Shown here: piece after piece, positions 33,169 through 43,340 of the stretch
Position numbering within the stretch: position 1 is the stretch's first letter
How the letters are laid out: every line of letters begins with the position of its first letter
Source of the DNA: Harmothoe impar
Lineage: Eukaryota; Annelida; Polychaeta; Phyllodocida; Polynoidae
Reading direction: 5' to 3'
Length of the DNA: 64,000 bases
Assembly (NCBI GenBank): GCA_947462335.1
Contig: OX381704.1
Location: 40,924,942 to 40,988,941 of the forward strand
The notes under the pieces: generated by a model
The model's input: only the letters and a program-made list of their open reading frames with translations
Database searches by the model: none
Told to the model about the DNA's origin: nothing
Position numbers and translations under genes: made by a program

Positions 33169-34245
33169 TAGTCTGGGAGCCAGTATTGAAAAAGCCCCTT
33201 AAAATGGAAATTCGTTGCACCCCCCCTGTAACAAGTGTCACATAGTATCAAATGAAAGGTAAGACCCTAGGCTTTCAATTTTGACCACTGGCTAGTCTGG
33301 GGAGGACCAGCATGTCACACTTATATGCCCGTTTCCATGGCGACCAATATTTTCAATATTTTCAACAAAATATCAATAACTAATTTTTGATTCTAATTAT
33401 CGTGAGAACCGTTATAGCTGGACATTTGAAATTTTGACATGAGATTCATGTATTGGGCCCCTATCAGTAGAAATAAAATATTTGACCTTGGTCAAGGTCA
33501 AGGTCATCTAATTTGACCTTGAAAGGGAAAATTTGCTCCAAATACTACCTGTGAGTATGTTTTAACTCAAAACAAAGAAAATGGCAATCTATAGTTATGG
33601 CTGGACATTGGAAAATTTGATATGAGACTCATATATCACGCCCCATTTAATGGGGAAAAGTTATTTGACCTTGGTCAAGGTCAAGGTCACATGATATGAC
33701 TTTGAAAGTGAGAATATCCTTAAAATACTTGCATTTGTTGAAATTTGATGTGAATTATGTGAGAACCGGAAGTGGTAGATGCATGAACTCTCAACATTAT
33801 AAAGGCAGATACATTGAACCCCATTGAATGGGAATACATCATATGTGACACGATCTGCGAAAAGGGACCTTAGTGCAGGGTACACTAAGGTCCCTATTCC
33901 CAGTACATGTCACATATGACCTTGGTCAAGGTCAACGTCATATGATATGACCTTGAAGTTGAGAAAACACTTGTGTAAGACAGAAAAATGTCAATCTTGG
34001 AAATTGGATACACAAATAGCAGGTATTTTGAGTCAGACTCAGCTTTCTTTTGGTACCAAACATGCCAATGTAAGGTGTGGCTTATACATGAGTTTTTATA
34101 AATATACTACAGTACCATATAAGCAGTGTTCAGAACCCCTCCGTGGCTATATAATTTGTCAAAGCTAGTGGTGTGGCTAATACACAAGTCAGGCTTATAC
34201 ATGCAAATTTATGGTGATGGCCTAAGCCTTCATTTAGAGCAGGTG
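33169..34245. repeat. Left terminal inverted repeat
   Basis: Pairs with 39655-40463. Landmarks in order: TAGTCTGGGAGCCAGT, ATCAAATGAAAGGTAAGACC, the TTGACCTTGGTCAAGGTCAAGG blocks near 33482, 33663 and 33916, and GCCTAAGCCTTCAT near 34220. It is longer than its partner because of an insertion of about 190 bp (roughly 34027-34213) and a smaller one holding the hairpin at 33863-33895. Confidence 0.8.
33863..33895. other. Perfect 13 bp stem hairpin inside the left arm
   Basis: AGGGACCTTAGTG, a 7 base loop, then CACTAAGGTCCCT. It lies in a segment that the right arm lacks and is embedded between two ATGTGACA/TGTCACAT words, so it was inserted into or amplified in one arm only. Confidence 0.6.
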
Positions 34246-35148
34246 TCTCTTTGGATCAAGTGGAACAAAGGATCAAATCAAATCTGATAAATTATCTTCA
34301 AATAGTGGAATCCTTAGGCCCTGAATATAACAGCCTGGACTATCCTAACAGGGGTTATCTTAGTCTCAGAGACCACCTGGGGTTGTAGGTGTCAGTAGAA
34401 TTCTGAGAGTAGCTAGCTATCTCCAGGGGGCAACTGTAGCAGACACACACACACGTGGCTACAGGTTCTACACCAGGGTGCCTTTGGGGCTATTGGGGTC
34501 TCACCCAGTCTCCCAGCTACCTGCTGGGTCCAACCACCCCCACATGCTCCCTGCCCTCCTGTATAATGTACAACAGTACCAGTCATCATGAGAATAGGAC
34601 TGGGTCACTTCATGACCAAGCATACTAAGCCAAGAGTTTAGCCGAGTACATAGCTAAATCATGCCACAATTAGGATCATGCTGATTATCTTTACTCATAA
34701 TTCTTAATCAGAGCTGTCAGACACAATGTTTGTTCAAGTTGAGGCAGGTGTCCCCGCCTTTACAGGTAGGCCTACATGCTGCAGTGTAGGTCATGCCTGC
34801 TGAGGAGCAAGTGCATGTGCCTGTGTACTTTGAAGCTAGATATTTGCAGATAACCAGCTGCAAAAGATGTGGGAGCTACCTCCAGAGTCATCAGCTCTGT
34901 CATCAGAACTCCATTGTCTTCCTCTCATCCCTTACCAGCCAGTGAAGGAGTGTCAGGTTGAGATGTCAAGATGTTTGTAGCACTCGTAGTTTGCAAGTAG
35001 GATGCCTCTTTAAGCTTTTGGCCGTTTGTCTTCATTTTTTCTGCAAAGCAGCCTCAGATGTTTGCAGGCTTTCATGTGCTCACTTGAGTGGCTTAATTCT
35101 ACCCACTGAGTGTACACATCTTCAGCAGAAAGTCATACCGGTCAATTA

Positions 35149-35666
35149 TCACATGTATATATGATGGCAAGATTGACTGCATGGTTTAATGAGTATCTGC
35201 AATATATGCTGTCCAACCTCACCAAATGTAGATAAAACATTTGTTGTAACCATATGGAGTCTGGCCATTCCATTAAGTACCCATGCAGCTGGCACTAGGG
35301 TGGTGATGACCCCCTCCTTTTCCAGTTCCGCAAGAAGAAAGCCTGATTTCCGCATGAATAAATAAGGACCAGCTGACAAACCATGATTGAAGACATTCTT
35401 CATGATAATGTTCGTTGTTTTTGCTAGCCTAATGACTCTACTGAACAATTGTCAGTCCCTATTGAATGAAGCTAGTTGGTGGTTATTGCCTTAGCTTTTG
35501 TCTTTTCAATCACAGTTGAAAGGGTCTTGAGCTTCATTTTGTGGAGAGGATGGAAGGAGTTCATAGTGCATTTACTTCTCACTGCTACAGATGTTAGATA
35601 TTTTGCAACATCTTCTGGGGCTATCAGTCCTTTAGAGATGTTACAGAACTGTTTTAGATGCAGCAT
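35149..35666 (-). pseudogene. Broken fragment of a conserved uncharacterised animal gene family
   Basis: Reading the minus strand, two frames join to give a protein-like stretch. The first (35666-35472) contains KGLIAPEDVAKYLTSVAVRS and later FHPLHKMKLKTLS. The second (35471-35149) contains LFSRVIRLAKTTNIIMKNVF, FNHGLSAGPYLF, and then LSTFGEVGQHILQILIKP. The order matches a family I know only as large uncharacterised proteins widespread in corals, molluscs and lower deuterostomes, with NRx-LFxR, LSxxP and TFGE-type motifs. I cannot give it a function. It is dead: a frame change lies near 35460-35472 and an in-frame TGA just before the LFSR motif. Its 5' side is replaced abruptly by the minisatellite. 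Likely captured by the surrounding transposon. Confidence 0.45.
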
Positions 35667-35667
35667 T

Positions 35668-37527
35668 GTGACCCTTCCAGTAGCTCTTTGGACCCTTCCA
35701 GTAGCTCTGGGGACCCCTTCAGTGACTCTTGGGACCTCTAGGGACCCCTTCAGCGGCTCTGGGGACCTTCCAAGCGGCTCTCAGGACCCTCCCAGTGGCT
35801 CTTGGGACCCTTCCAGTGACTCTGTGGACGCTTCCAGCAGCCAGGGGACCATTCCGGCTCTGTGAACCCCTTCAATAACTCTAGGGACCCCGTACAGTGG
35901 CTCTGTGAACCCCTTCAGTAACTCTGGGGACCCCTTCAGCAGCTCTGGGGACCCTCCAAGCAGCTCTCGGGACCCTACCAGTAGCTCTGTGAACCCCTTC
36001 AGCAACCTTAGGGACCCCTTCCAGTGGTTCTGTGAACCCTTCAGTAACTCTAGGGACCCCTTCCAGTAGCTCTGTGAACCCTTCAGTAACTCTAGGGACC
36101 CCTTCCAGTGGTTCTGTGAACCCTTCAGCGACTCTGTAGAACCATCCAGTAGCTCTGGAGACCTCTTCAGTGACTCTGGGGACCCCTTCAGCAGCTCTGG
36201 GGACCCTCCTAGCAGCTCTCGGGACCCTCCCAGTGGCTCTTGGGACCCTTCCAGCCACTCTGTGGACGCTTCCAGCAGCTCGGTGGACCCCTTCAGTGGC
36301 TCTGGGGACCCTTCAGCGACTCTGTAGTCCCTTCCAGTATCTCTGGAGACCTCTTCAGTGACTCTGTGGACCCTCTCAGCAGCTCTGGGGACCCTCCTAG
36401 CAGCTCTCGGGACCCTCCCAGTGGCTCTTGGGACCCTTCCAGCCACTCTGTGGACGCTTCCAGCAGCTCGGTGGACCCCTTCAGTGGCTCTGGGGACCCT
36501 TCAGCGACTCTGTAGTCCCTTCCAGTATCTCTGGAGACCTCTTCAGTGACTCTGTGGACCCTCTCAGCAGCACTGGGGGACCCTCCTAACAGGAAGGGGA
36601 CCATTCCAGTAGCTCTGTGGACCCCTTCAGTGACTCTGGAGACTCCTTCAGTGGCTCTGGGGACTATTTAAATAGCTCTTTGGACCCCTTCAGCGGCTCT
36701 TGGCCCCCTCCAAGCAGCTCTGAGAGGCTTTGGAGGCCCTTCCAGTTGCTCTGGGCATCCCTTCAGCGATTCTGTGGACCCTTCCAGTGGCTCTTGGGAC
36801 CCTTCCAGCCACTCTGTGGACGCTTCCAGCAGCTTGGTGGACCCCTTCAGTGGCTCTAGGGACCCTTCAGCGACTCTGTAGACCCTTCCAGTAGCTCTGG
36901 AGACCTCTTCAGTGACTCTGTGGACCCTCTCAGCAGCACTGGGGACCCTCCTAGCAGCCAGCGGACCATTCCAGTAGCTCTGTGGACCCCTTCAGTGGCT
37001 CTTGGGACCCTTTGAATAGCTCTTTGGACCCCTTCAGCGGCTCTGGGGACCCCTTCAGTGACAATTGGGACCCCTTCAGCGACTCTGTGGACCCCTTCAG
37101 TTACTCTGGGCATCCCTTCAGCAATTCTGTGGACCCTTCCAGTGGCTCTTGGGACCCTCCCAGTGGCTCTTGGGACCCTTCCAGCCACTCTGTGGACGCT
37201 TCAAGCAGCTCGGTGGACCCCTTCAGTGGCTCTAGGGACCCTTCAGCGACTCTGTAGACCCTTCCAGTAGCTCTGGAGACCTCTTCAGTGACTCTGTGGA
37301 CCCTCTCAGCAGCACTGGGGACCATCCTAGCAGCCAGTGGACCATTCCAGTAGCTCTGTGGACCCCTTCAGTGGCTCTGGGGACCCTTTGAATAGCTCTT
37401 TGGACCCCTTCAGCAGCTCTTGGCCCCCTCCAAGCAGCTCCGAGAGGCTTTAGGGGCCCTTCCAGTTGCTCTGTGGACCCCTTCAGCTGCTCTGGGGACC
37501 CCTTCAGTGACAATTGGGACCCCTTCA
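35668..37527. repeat. 21 bp minisatellite with 188 bp higher-order repeats
   Basis: About 88 degenerate units of GACCCCTTCAGTGGCTCTGG type (21 bp). Above this, a multi-unit block repeats: CTGGAGACCTCTTCAG occurs at 36155, 36343 and 36531 (spacing 188 each) and at 36897 and 37273 (376, twice 188). Because 21 is a multiple of three, open frames appear on both strands, reading DPFSGSG-like heptads on plus and PELLKGS-like heptads on minus. None has a start, an end or independent support as a gene. Confidence 0.93.
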
Positions 37528-38676
37528 CACCCAGGTGGCATTAGATAGAAAATGTCCACTTGCTCTGAAAACCTATTTGTTGATACCAAGGATGACTCCT
37601 CCCCCCGCTGGAAAGGTCCACAGACTCACTGAAGGGCTCCATAGAGCTGATGGGAGGGTTCAAAGAGCCACTGGAAGGGTCCCCATGCAACCAAGTTTTA
37701 TTACAATACCTACCCCACACCATAAGAAGCTAAGCAACAGCCATTATGTTTCTTTATCTACCTCACATCACAGAATATCCTGGATCCAAGGTTGTTTAGT
37801 TGTTGCCATGCTTGTTTTTAATGAACCCATGCAAGGACCGTGGAAATATGTGTTAAGGGGTGGGCAGCTGTCGCCATGTCGCCAAAAAGTGGCGACACTG
37901 GGCTTGAAATTGGCGACAATGCCCTCCTGACCCCAAGCTTTCCAAAACTGAAAGAATTTAGTAAATTGTCCAACTAGAACCAAAGTTATGATACATTTTT
38001 AAATTGCACTAAAACACATTATTTGACTTCAATATTTTTAAAATCTTCCAATTTTTTTCATCTGAAATAGCATGTTCATTGTGATTGTTTTCTTGAGGTC
38101 TAGGGATTTTCATGAAAACCCTTGCCAGGTCCCCAGGTCCACATCCTGTATCATCAATCAAAGTTACTGGTCTGTCCCTCCTAAAGTAATTTCCACCCTC
38201 AATAGTAGAAGATGAATACAGATCTGAGCCTTAGTATCATCTGCCAAAATGCATTGGAGTGCACCATTTAGGTAAAGATTTTCGAAAAATGTCCAAACCA
38301 TATCCCTCCAAAAACAATGTTCTGGTCCCAATAAAAAGAGGGCACCAGAACACACCATTCTAAGTCAAGACTTCCGAAATTTTCTTGGGGGGTAGGAGGG
38401 GGGTTAGGGGCATATCCCCTGCTGCCCACGAGGGCACATCCTTCCAATACATGTCTTGGCTATAATGAGTCCTGTATTGGCTCCAGGGTTTTCAGATATG
38501 CCCACCCCTGGTGTTGTTCTGGTGGTATATGGCATACTTTAGTCTTTTTTAGTGATGGGTTAATCAGCCTTTAATGCTGCTGTACTACTAGAGATGATTT
38601 ACTGGTCTCTCAGTTAATAGATATTCCTATCATTAAAGCCTACAGAGCTTTGAAAATGAGAAAATAAGGACAAATA
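37528..38676. other. Unique interior of the 7.3 kb element
   Basis: No gene recognised. A few array-like words (AGAGCCACTGGAAGGGTCC at about 37664) are stray units of the neighbouring minisatellite. The remainder is unremarkable unique DNA. Confidence 0.5.
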
Positions 38677-38886
38677 TGCCTCTACATGGGTAACACGGCC
38701 GACATGATGACACAGCTGTTTTAGGTCATTTTAAAAATCGACGGACACAGGAAAATTAGGGGTAAAAATCAACCCACAGGAGTTTGTATCCAGGGCCCTA
38801 TACATAAAATTCAACAGTGACATGGCCCTTTTGCTTAAATCCGACATAACGACACGGTCAAAATTGTGGGTCCCCATGTAGAGGCA
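38677..38886. mobile_element. Small nested MITE
   Basis: A 210 bp element with 14 bp perfect ends (TGCCTCTACATGGG and CCCATGTAGAGGCA), followed inward by weaker inverted similarity (ACACGGCC and CGACACGGTC). The hexamer ACAAAT flanks both sides, at one base from each end, and may be the target duplication. It lies inside the 7.3 kb element, so it is a later insertion or an original passenger. Confidence 0.65.
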
Positions 38887-39654
38887 CACAAATCAATATT
38901 TTTAAAGTTTTCAAAGAAAAATAGCATGATAAAGAATGTTTTTGCAATTGTGATCTAAATAATTTAAAAGAAACATAAGATACAGTCATACTGAAGTATA
39001 ATATGTACAGTTCTGATTTAAAGAGCCGAGTCATTTTTCAACAATGGCATCATATGTGACATAATCAATCCATGAAAAGTAGTAGTCATAGGTGAAACCA
39101 ATGAGCCATGACCCATTTAGGGAAAAAACATAAAAATGTATTATTTTCTGTATTTTGCAACACAGAAGAGAAGTTGCTAACATTTTGTAATCTAAACCGT
39201 AGCAATATATATAGGATCATAAAATACATTTTGCATTCAAAGTAATAGTGAATCATTGATAAATTTGTAAAGTTGGGGACATCTTTTCTAGTCGGTACAG
39301 ATGTGTCATAATAGAGTAGCACATAGATTTTGGCAGTAACAAAATACAGTGACAAGATGTGAAGAATGCCATAGTCTGACATTTAAAGGGTTAATGAGAG
39401 TGAGTTAGGACATATCCAACAGGGACATGTTTTTTTCATGGTTTTAGGCAGTTTTTGCCACCATATGCCGTATGCATAGGTCATAACTTCAAAGAGTTGC
39501 CAGCACCTGCATGGGTGACTAGTAAATGTTGCAATGCAACTAGTCATTTGAGCAAATACTATAGGCGGTGCAGACTGATGCTGTGCCCGCTGGCTATTTG
39601 CTATCTCAAGGAAATGGCAGTTTGGCACAGGCATAATAGTTCTATCAATTGGAC
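38887..39654. other. AT-rich interior of the 7.3 kb element
   Basis: Low-GC unique DNA. The open frames are short and without domains. Nothing resembling a transposase is visible. Confidence 0.5.
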
Positions 39655-40463
39655 TCCGAAGAGCCCCCTAGCCTACATGAAGGCTTAGGCTGTTACCGGC
39701 TATCTGTGTATTCAATTTGCCAAACATTGCTATTTTTCTGTGTCTTACACAAGTGTTTTCTCAACTTCGAGGTCATATCATATGACCTTGACCTTGACCA
39801 AGGTCATATGGTGTATTCCCATTCAATGGGGTTCAATGTATCTGCCTTTATAATTTTGAGAGTTCATGCAGCTACCACTTCCGGTTCTCACATAATTCAC
39901 ATCAAATTTCAACAAATGCAAGTATTTTAAGGATATTCTCACTTTCAAGGTCATATCATGTGACCTTGACCTTGACCAAGGTCAAAAACTTTTCCCCATT
40001 AAATGGGGCGTGACATATGAGTCTCATATCAAATTTTCCAGCCACAACTATAGATTGCCATTTTCTTTGTTTTGAGTTAAAACACACTCACAAGTAGTAT
40101 TTGGAGCAAATTTTCACTTTCAAGGTCAAATCAGATGACCTTGACCTTGACCAAGGTCAAATATTTTATTTCTACTGATAGGGGCCCAATATATGAGTCT
40201 CATGTCAAAATTTCAAGTGTCCAGCTATAAAGGTTCTCAAGATAATTAGAATCAAAAATTAATTATTGATATTTTGTTGAAAATATTGAAAATATTGGTT
40301 GCCATGGAAACAGGCATATAAGTGTGACATGCTGGTCCTCCCCAAACTAGCCATTGGTTGAAATTGAAAGCCTAGGGTCTTACCTTTCATTTGATACTAT
40401 GTGACGCTTGTTACAAGGGGGGTGCAACGAATTCAAAATTCTATGGCACTGGCTCCCAGACTA
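39655..40463. repeat. Right terminal inverted repeat
   Basis: Reverse complement of the left arm, starting from GCCTACATGAAGGCTTAGGC near 39670 and ending ACTGGCTCCCAGACTA. It contains three TGACCTTGACCTTGACCAAG blocks, near 39783, 39960 and 40137, at about 180 bp intervals as in the left arm. It lacks the two insertions of the left arm, so this is probably the more original version. Confidence 0.8.
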
Positions 40464-40599
40464 AATGTGTAAGTATACGTGCGCTTATTTAAGGTATTAA
40501 AAGCTAGACTGAAAATATACATGCTTTCTAATTCATTATATAGAGCAGACTGACATCTAAACACACTCATTATCAAGTCATGTAGGGTTTATCTGTCCT

Positions 40600-40910
40600 T
40601 TCCATGTCCCACTCGAAGCGTTCAGTAGCTCTACATAGCGGGCGGGATGACGCGGGGTGCTTTGTGCAGGACCCAGGGTCGCGTCGCGCCCACCAACCCG
40701 TGCATTGTCGTTCTCTATCAATATTAATGGCATGCGACCCGTAGTTGTAAGTAACGCGCCGTCAATGACGTGCATTGTGCCGCCCGACGCAGCCCAATAG
40801 CCGTAATTAATGGTCCTCCCGCTCGCCGCGCTGCCAGCGGGCGCCAAGCGAACTGTAACAATATTTGCGTTTTATTCATACCACGTGGCCGCGGGACTGT
40901 GAGGGAGGAG
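40600..40910. promoter_or_regulatory. CpG-rich block with homeobox-type sites
   Basis: A compact region with dense CpG (GTCGCGTCGCGCCC, CGCTCGCCGCGCTGCC) also carries TATCAATATTAATGGC, CGTAATTAATGGTCC and CCACGTGG. The TAAT-core words are binding-site-like for homeodomain factors, and CACGTG is an E-box. There is no supported frame. This is what a distal enhancer or CpG-island promoter of a developmental gene looks like, but this is inference. Confidence 0.35.
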
Positions 40911-41422
40911 GCTGGGAGCCGGTACAAAGTGAGTTGTTGACGGGATGAGAGATCGGGATCGGGCAGGGTGTTGAATCTGGTCTGAGGGAGGGAGGGCTGC
41001 AAGATGGGCGGAGAGGGGGGTTCTGAGAATGTAATTAGATTAGGCTCCATGACAGCTAATCTAATTCTGAGAGGGTGATATTGCTCTCTCATCGCGCATG
41101 TATGGTATTCGTAGTGCAGGCCCCATTCCGTGTATCTTGTACAACTTGTGTAATACATGATTATACGAGGGGCTGTCAGGAAGGTGTTTCAAAAGGGCGC
41201 TATTAGAACAGAGTAAAACAAAGTGTTTCTAAAGTAAGTAACAAATTCCTACTAGTGATCAGAAGGCACACTGCTAGTAAGTATATTCCTCACTCGTAAG
41301 TAGGTTTAAAACAAAGTGTTTCACAAGGATTTACTAGCTGTAAGTACTAGCGGTGACTTCAATCCGACGCAACTTACGAGTGAAAATAAAGTGTTGAAAA
41401 GGCCCCAAACGTGTGGAGCTAT

Positions 41423-42709
41423 CAGGGGCGGATCCAGGGGGGGGGTCCTGGGGGTCCGGACCCCCCCCTTTTGGTCTGCCCATAAGGCTGTTCAAATAGA
41501 CTTTGCCGAGGGTGGACCCCCCCCTTTTGGCCCACCCCTGATGTCCACCCCAATATGTGCTATAAAGTGCATCAATTGACATCAATATTTTCAAAATTTT
41601 CTCACCCTTGGAGTAGACCAGAATGCTAGAGAGTGTACCAATTGACATCTATATTTTCAAAATTTTCTGAACCTCCACTCCCAGACCTCCACTCCCAGAT
41701 GTCCACTCCCAGATGTCTATTTAGTAATGGCAGCATAGCTGCATGTACCTGACGCAGGGGCAGATTGAGCGGGGGTCCAGACCCCTTCCCTTTTTATACA
41801 TATAGACAGCTCGTAGACCCATAAAGATGTCCACTGGAAATTCAGTATACAAACACAGAACTTGTATGTGCAGACTCGTTGGAATTTGATTGTCCAATTA
41901 CAGAAGGTGGCAGGGAACATGAGGTGGTTACTCCCAGCATGTTTACACTGCTAAAATCGTAGGGGCCACATATATATACTCCTCCCAATATCCATACCCT
42001 ACCCCTGGACATCTATCTACTAAACTAAACATAACTTTGGGGTACACCAGAATGCTATGAAGTGTATCTATTGACATCTACATTTTTAAAATTTTCTCAA
42101 TCTTGGGATATATATCAGAATGCTTGAATAGATTGCATCAATTGACATTTATTTTCTCAAAAATTTTCTCAGCCTTGGAGTACACCAGGTATGCTATGAA
42201 GTGCATCTATTGACATCTATATTTTCAAAATTCTCTCAGCCTTGGAGTACACCAGAATGCTATGAAGTGCATCTATTGACATCTATATTTTCAAAATTCT
42301 CTCAGCCTTGGAGTACACCAGAATGCTGTAAATTGCATCTATTGACATCGATATTTTCAAAATGCTCTCAGCCTTGGAGTACACCAGAATGCTATAAATT
42401 GCATCTATTGACATCGATATTTTCAAAATTTTCTCAACCATGGGTTAGACAAGAATGCTTTGAATTGCACCGATTGGCATCTATATATTTTTTTTTTCAT
42501 AGCCTTGAGGTAGACCAGAATGCTATAAATTGCACCAACTGACATCTGTATTTTCTAAAATTTCTCACCCTTGGGGACATGCCCCCAAACCCCCTAAAAT
42601 GATCAAAGCATATTGCTTTCGACGCACATCGCGCTGATAATTTAGGTGTATTAAACTTCATACTTCTGGGGTGGACCCCCCCCTTTTCAAAATCCTGGAT
42701 CCGCCCCTG
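41423..42709. mobile_element. hAT-like non-autonomous element, 1.3 kb
   Basis: The ends are CAGGGGCGGATCCAGG and CCTGGATCCGCCCCTG, exact 16 bp inverted repeats of the CAGGGGCGGATCC type common in animal hAT-derived elements. GCTAT flanks both ends (41418-41422 and 42710-42714). hAT elements normally make 8 bp duplications, so either only part is preserved or the assignment is wrong. Just inside the ends, both sides carry GGACCCCCCCCTTTT-like tracts. The middle is the 66 bp array. No transposase. Confidence 0.75.
41575..42560. repeat. 66 bp tandem units inside the hAT-like element
   Basis: The unit runs CTTGGAGTACACCAGAATGC, then ATCTATTGACATC, then TATTTTCAAAATTCTCTCAGC. Four units at about 42180-42445 are closely similar; units on both sides are more degenerate or partial. 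The period is a multiple of three and gives a short repetitive open frame (22 residues per unit) that I do not consider a gene. Confidence 0.85.
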
Positions 42710-43080
42710 GCTATGTACCATCACACGTTTGTAATTTTTTCTTTATTTTTGCACATTTTTCAATTTGTTTTCCCCAGTATGGTAGCGTATATATATACAT
42801 AAGTACCACTGTAAAATTTGAACGGAAAATATACACTATTTAGTAAAGCAAATGCGAAACAGTAAAGTTATTCTTACACGGTATGGTTTATTATTCCTTG
42901 TACGGGCAAACCGCTCGTAGATATCTCGTCTTGTTCCAAGAATCTATATATGGAGAATTTTGGTGGTTATCCCTGTATTAATCTATTGGTCTGTGTACTC
43001 AGTGCTATTCCTACCTACACGCCGTTCCCTCTTTGAGGCTACGAAATCTTAGGTTGACTAATGTTGACTGGGTCCATGGA

Positions 43081-43323
43081 GAATATTATTTCTGGAATAT
43101 TCCACGTTCCTACGAGCGCTGAATAAGTTGCGGAATAGAACAGAAAAACCACTATTAACAAAGTGTTTCCCAACGAATATTCTAATAGTGGTATTACGAG
43201 TGACGAAAAGTCAATGAAATAGAACAGACTTTGTGAAACACTTTGTTAATAGTGGTTTTTCTGTTCTATTCCGCAACTTATTCAGCGCTCGTAGTAATGT
43301 GGAATATTCCAGAAATAATATTC
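43081..43323. repeat. Palindromic repeat with 89 bp arms
   Basis: Bases 43081-43169 and 43235-43323 are inverted copies differing by about three bases near ACGTTCCTACG/ACATTACTACG, with a 65 bp spacer. Arms start GAATATTATTTCTGGAATAT and end AACAAAGTGTTTC. It forms the right part of the older element at 41179-43340. Confidence 0.85.
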
Positions 43324-43340
43324 CTTTTGAAACACCTTCC

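Larger units (their letters stand above)
33169..40463. mobile_element. 7.3 kb element with about 0.8-1.0 kb terminal inverted repeats
   Basis: The left edge TAGTCTGGGAGCCAGT and right edge ACTGGCTCCCAGACTA are exact complements. The complementarity continues inward for about 0.8 kb with moderate divergence and indels. AAT flanks both ends (33166-33168 and 40464-40466), a possible 3 bp target duplication. Inside are a broken gene fragment on the minus strand (35149-35666), a 1.9 kb minisatellite (35668-37527), a nested small MITE, and unique DNA with no transposase frame. The long arms suggest a foldback-type or otherwise non-autonomous DNA transposon, perhaps a carrier of captured sequence. 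I cannot assign a superfamily. Confidence 0.8.
41179..43340. mobile_element. Older inverted-repeat element, split by a later insertion
   Basis: GGAAGGTGTTTCAAAA at 41179 and its exact complement TTTTGAAACACCTTCC at 43325-43340 mark the two ends. ACAAAGTGTTTC words occur inside each end (about 41218, 41310, 43160, and inverted at 43235). Removing the hAT-like insertion at 41423-42709 leaves a host element of about 0.9 kb that includes the palindrome at 43081-43323. No coding potential. Confidence 0.55.

Noticed and set aside
35781..36446. A 221-codon minus-strand heptad-like protein frame
   Set aside because: It lies inside the 21 bp minisatellite, whose 188 bp higher-order unit shifts phase. 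Equivalent frames open on the other strand and there is no flanking coding context.
42201..42542. A 113-codon repetitive frame (22-residue units)
   Set aside because: It is the translation of 66 bp tandem units inside a non-autonomous hAT-like element.
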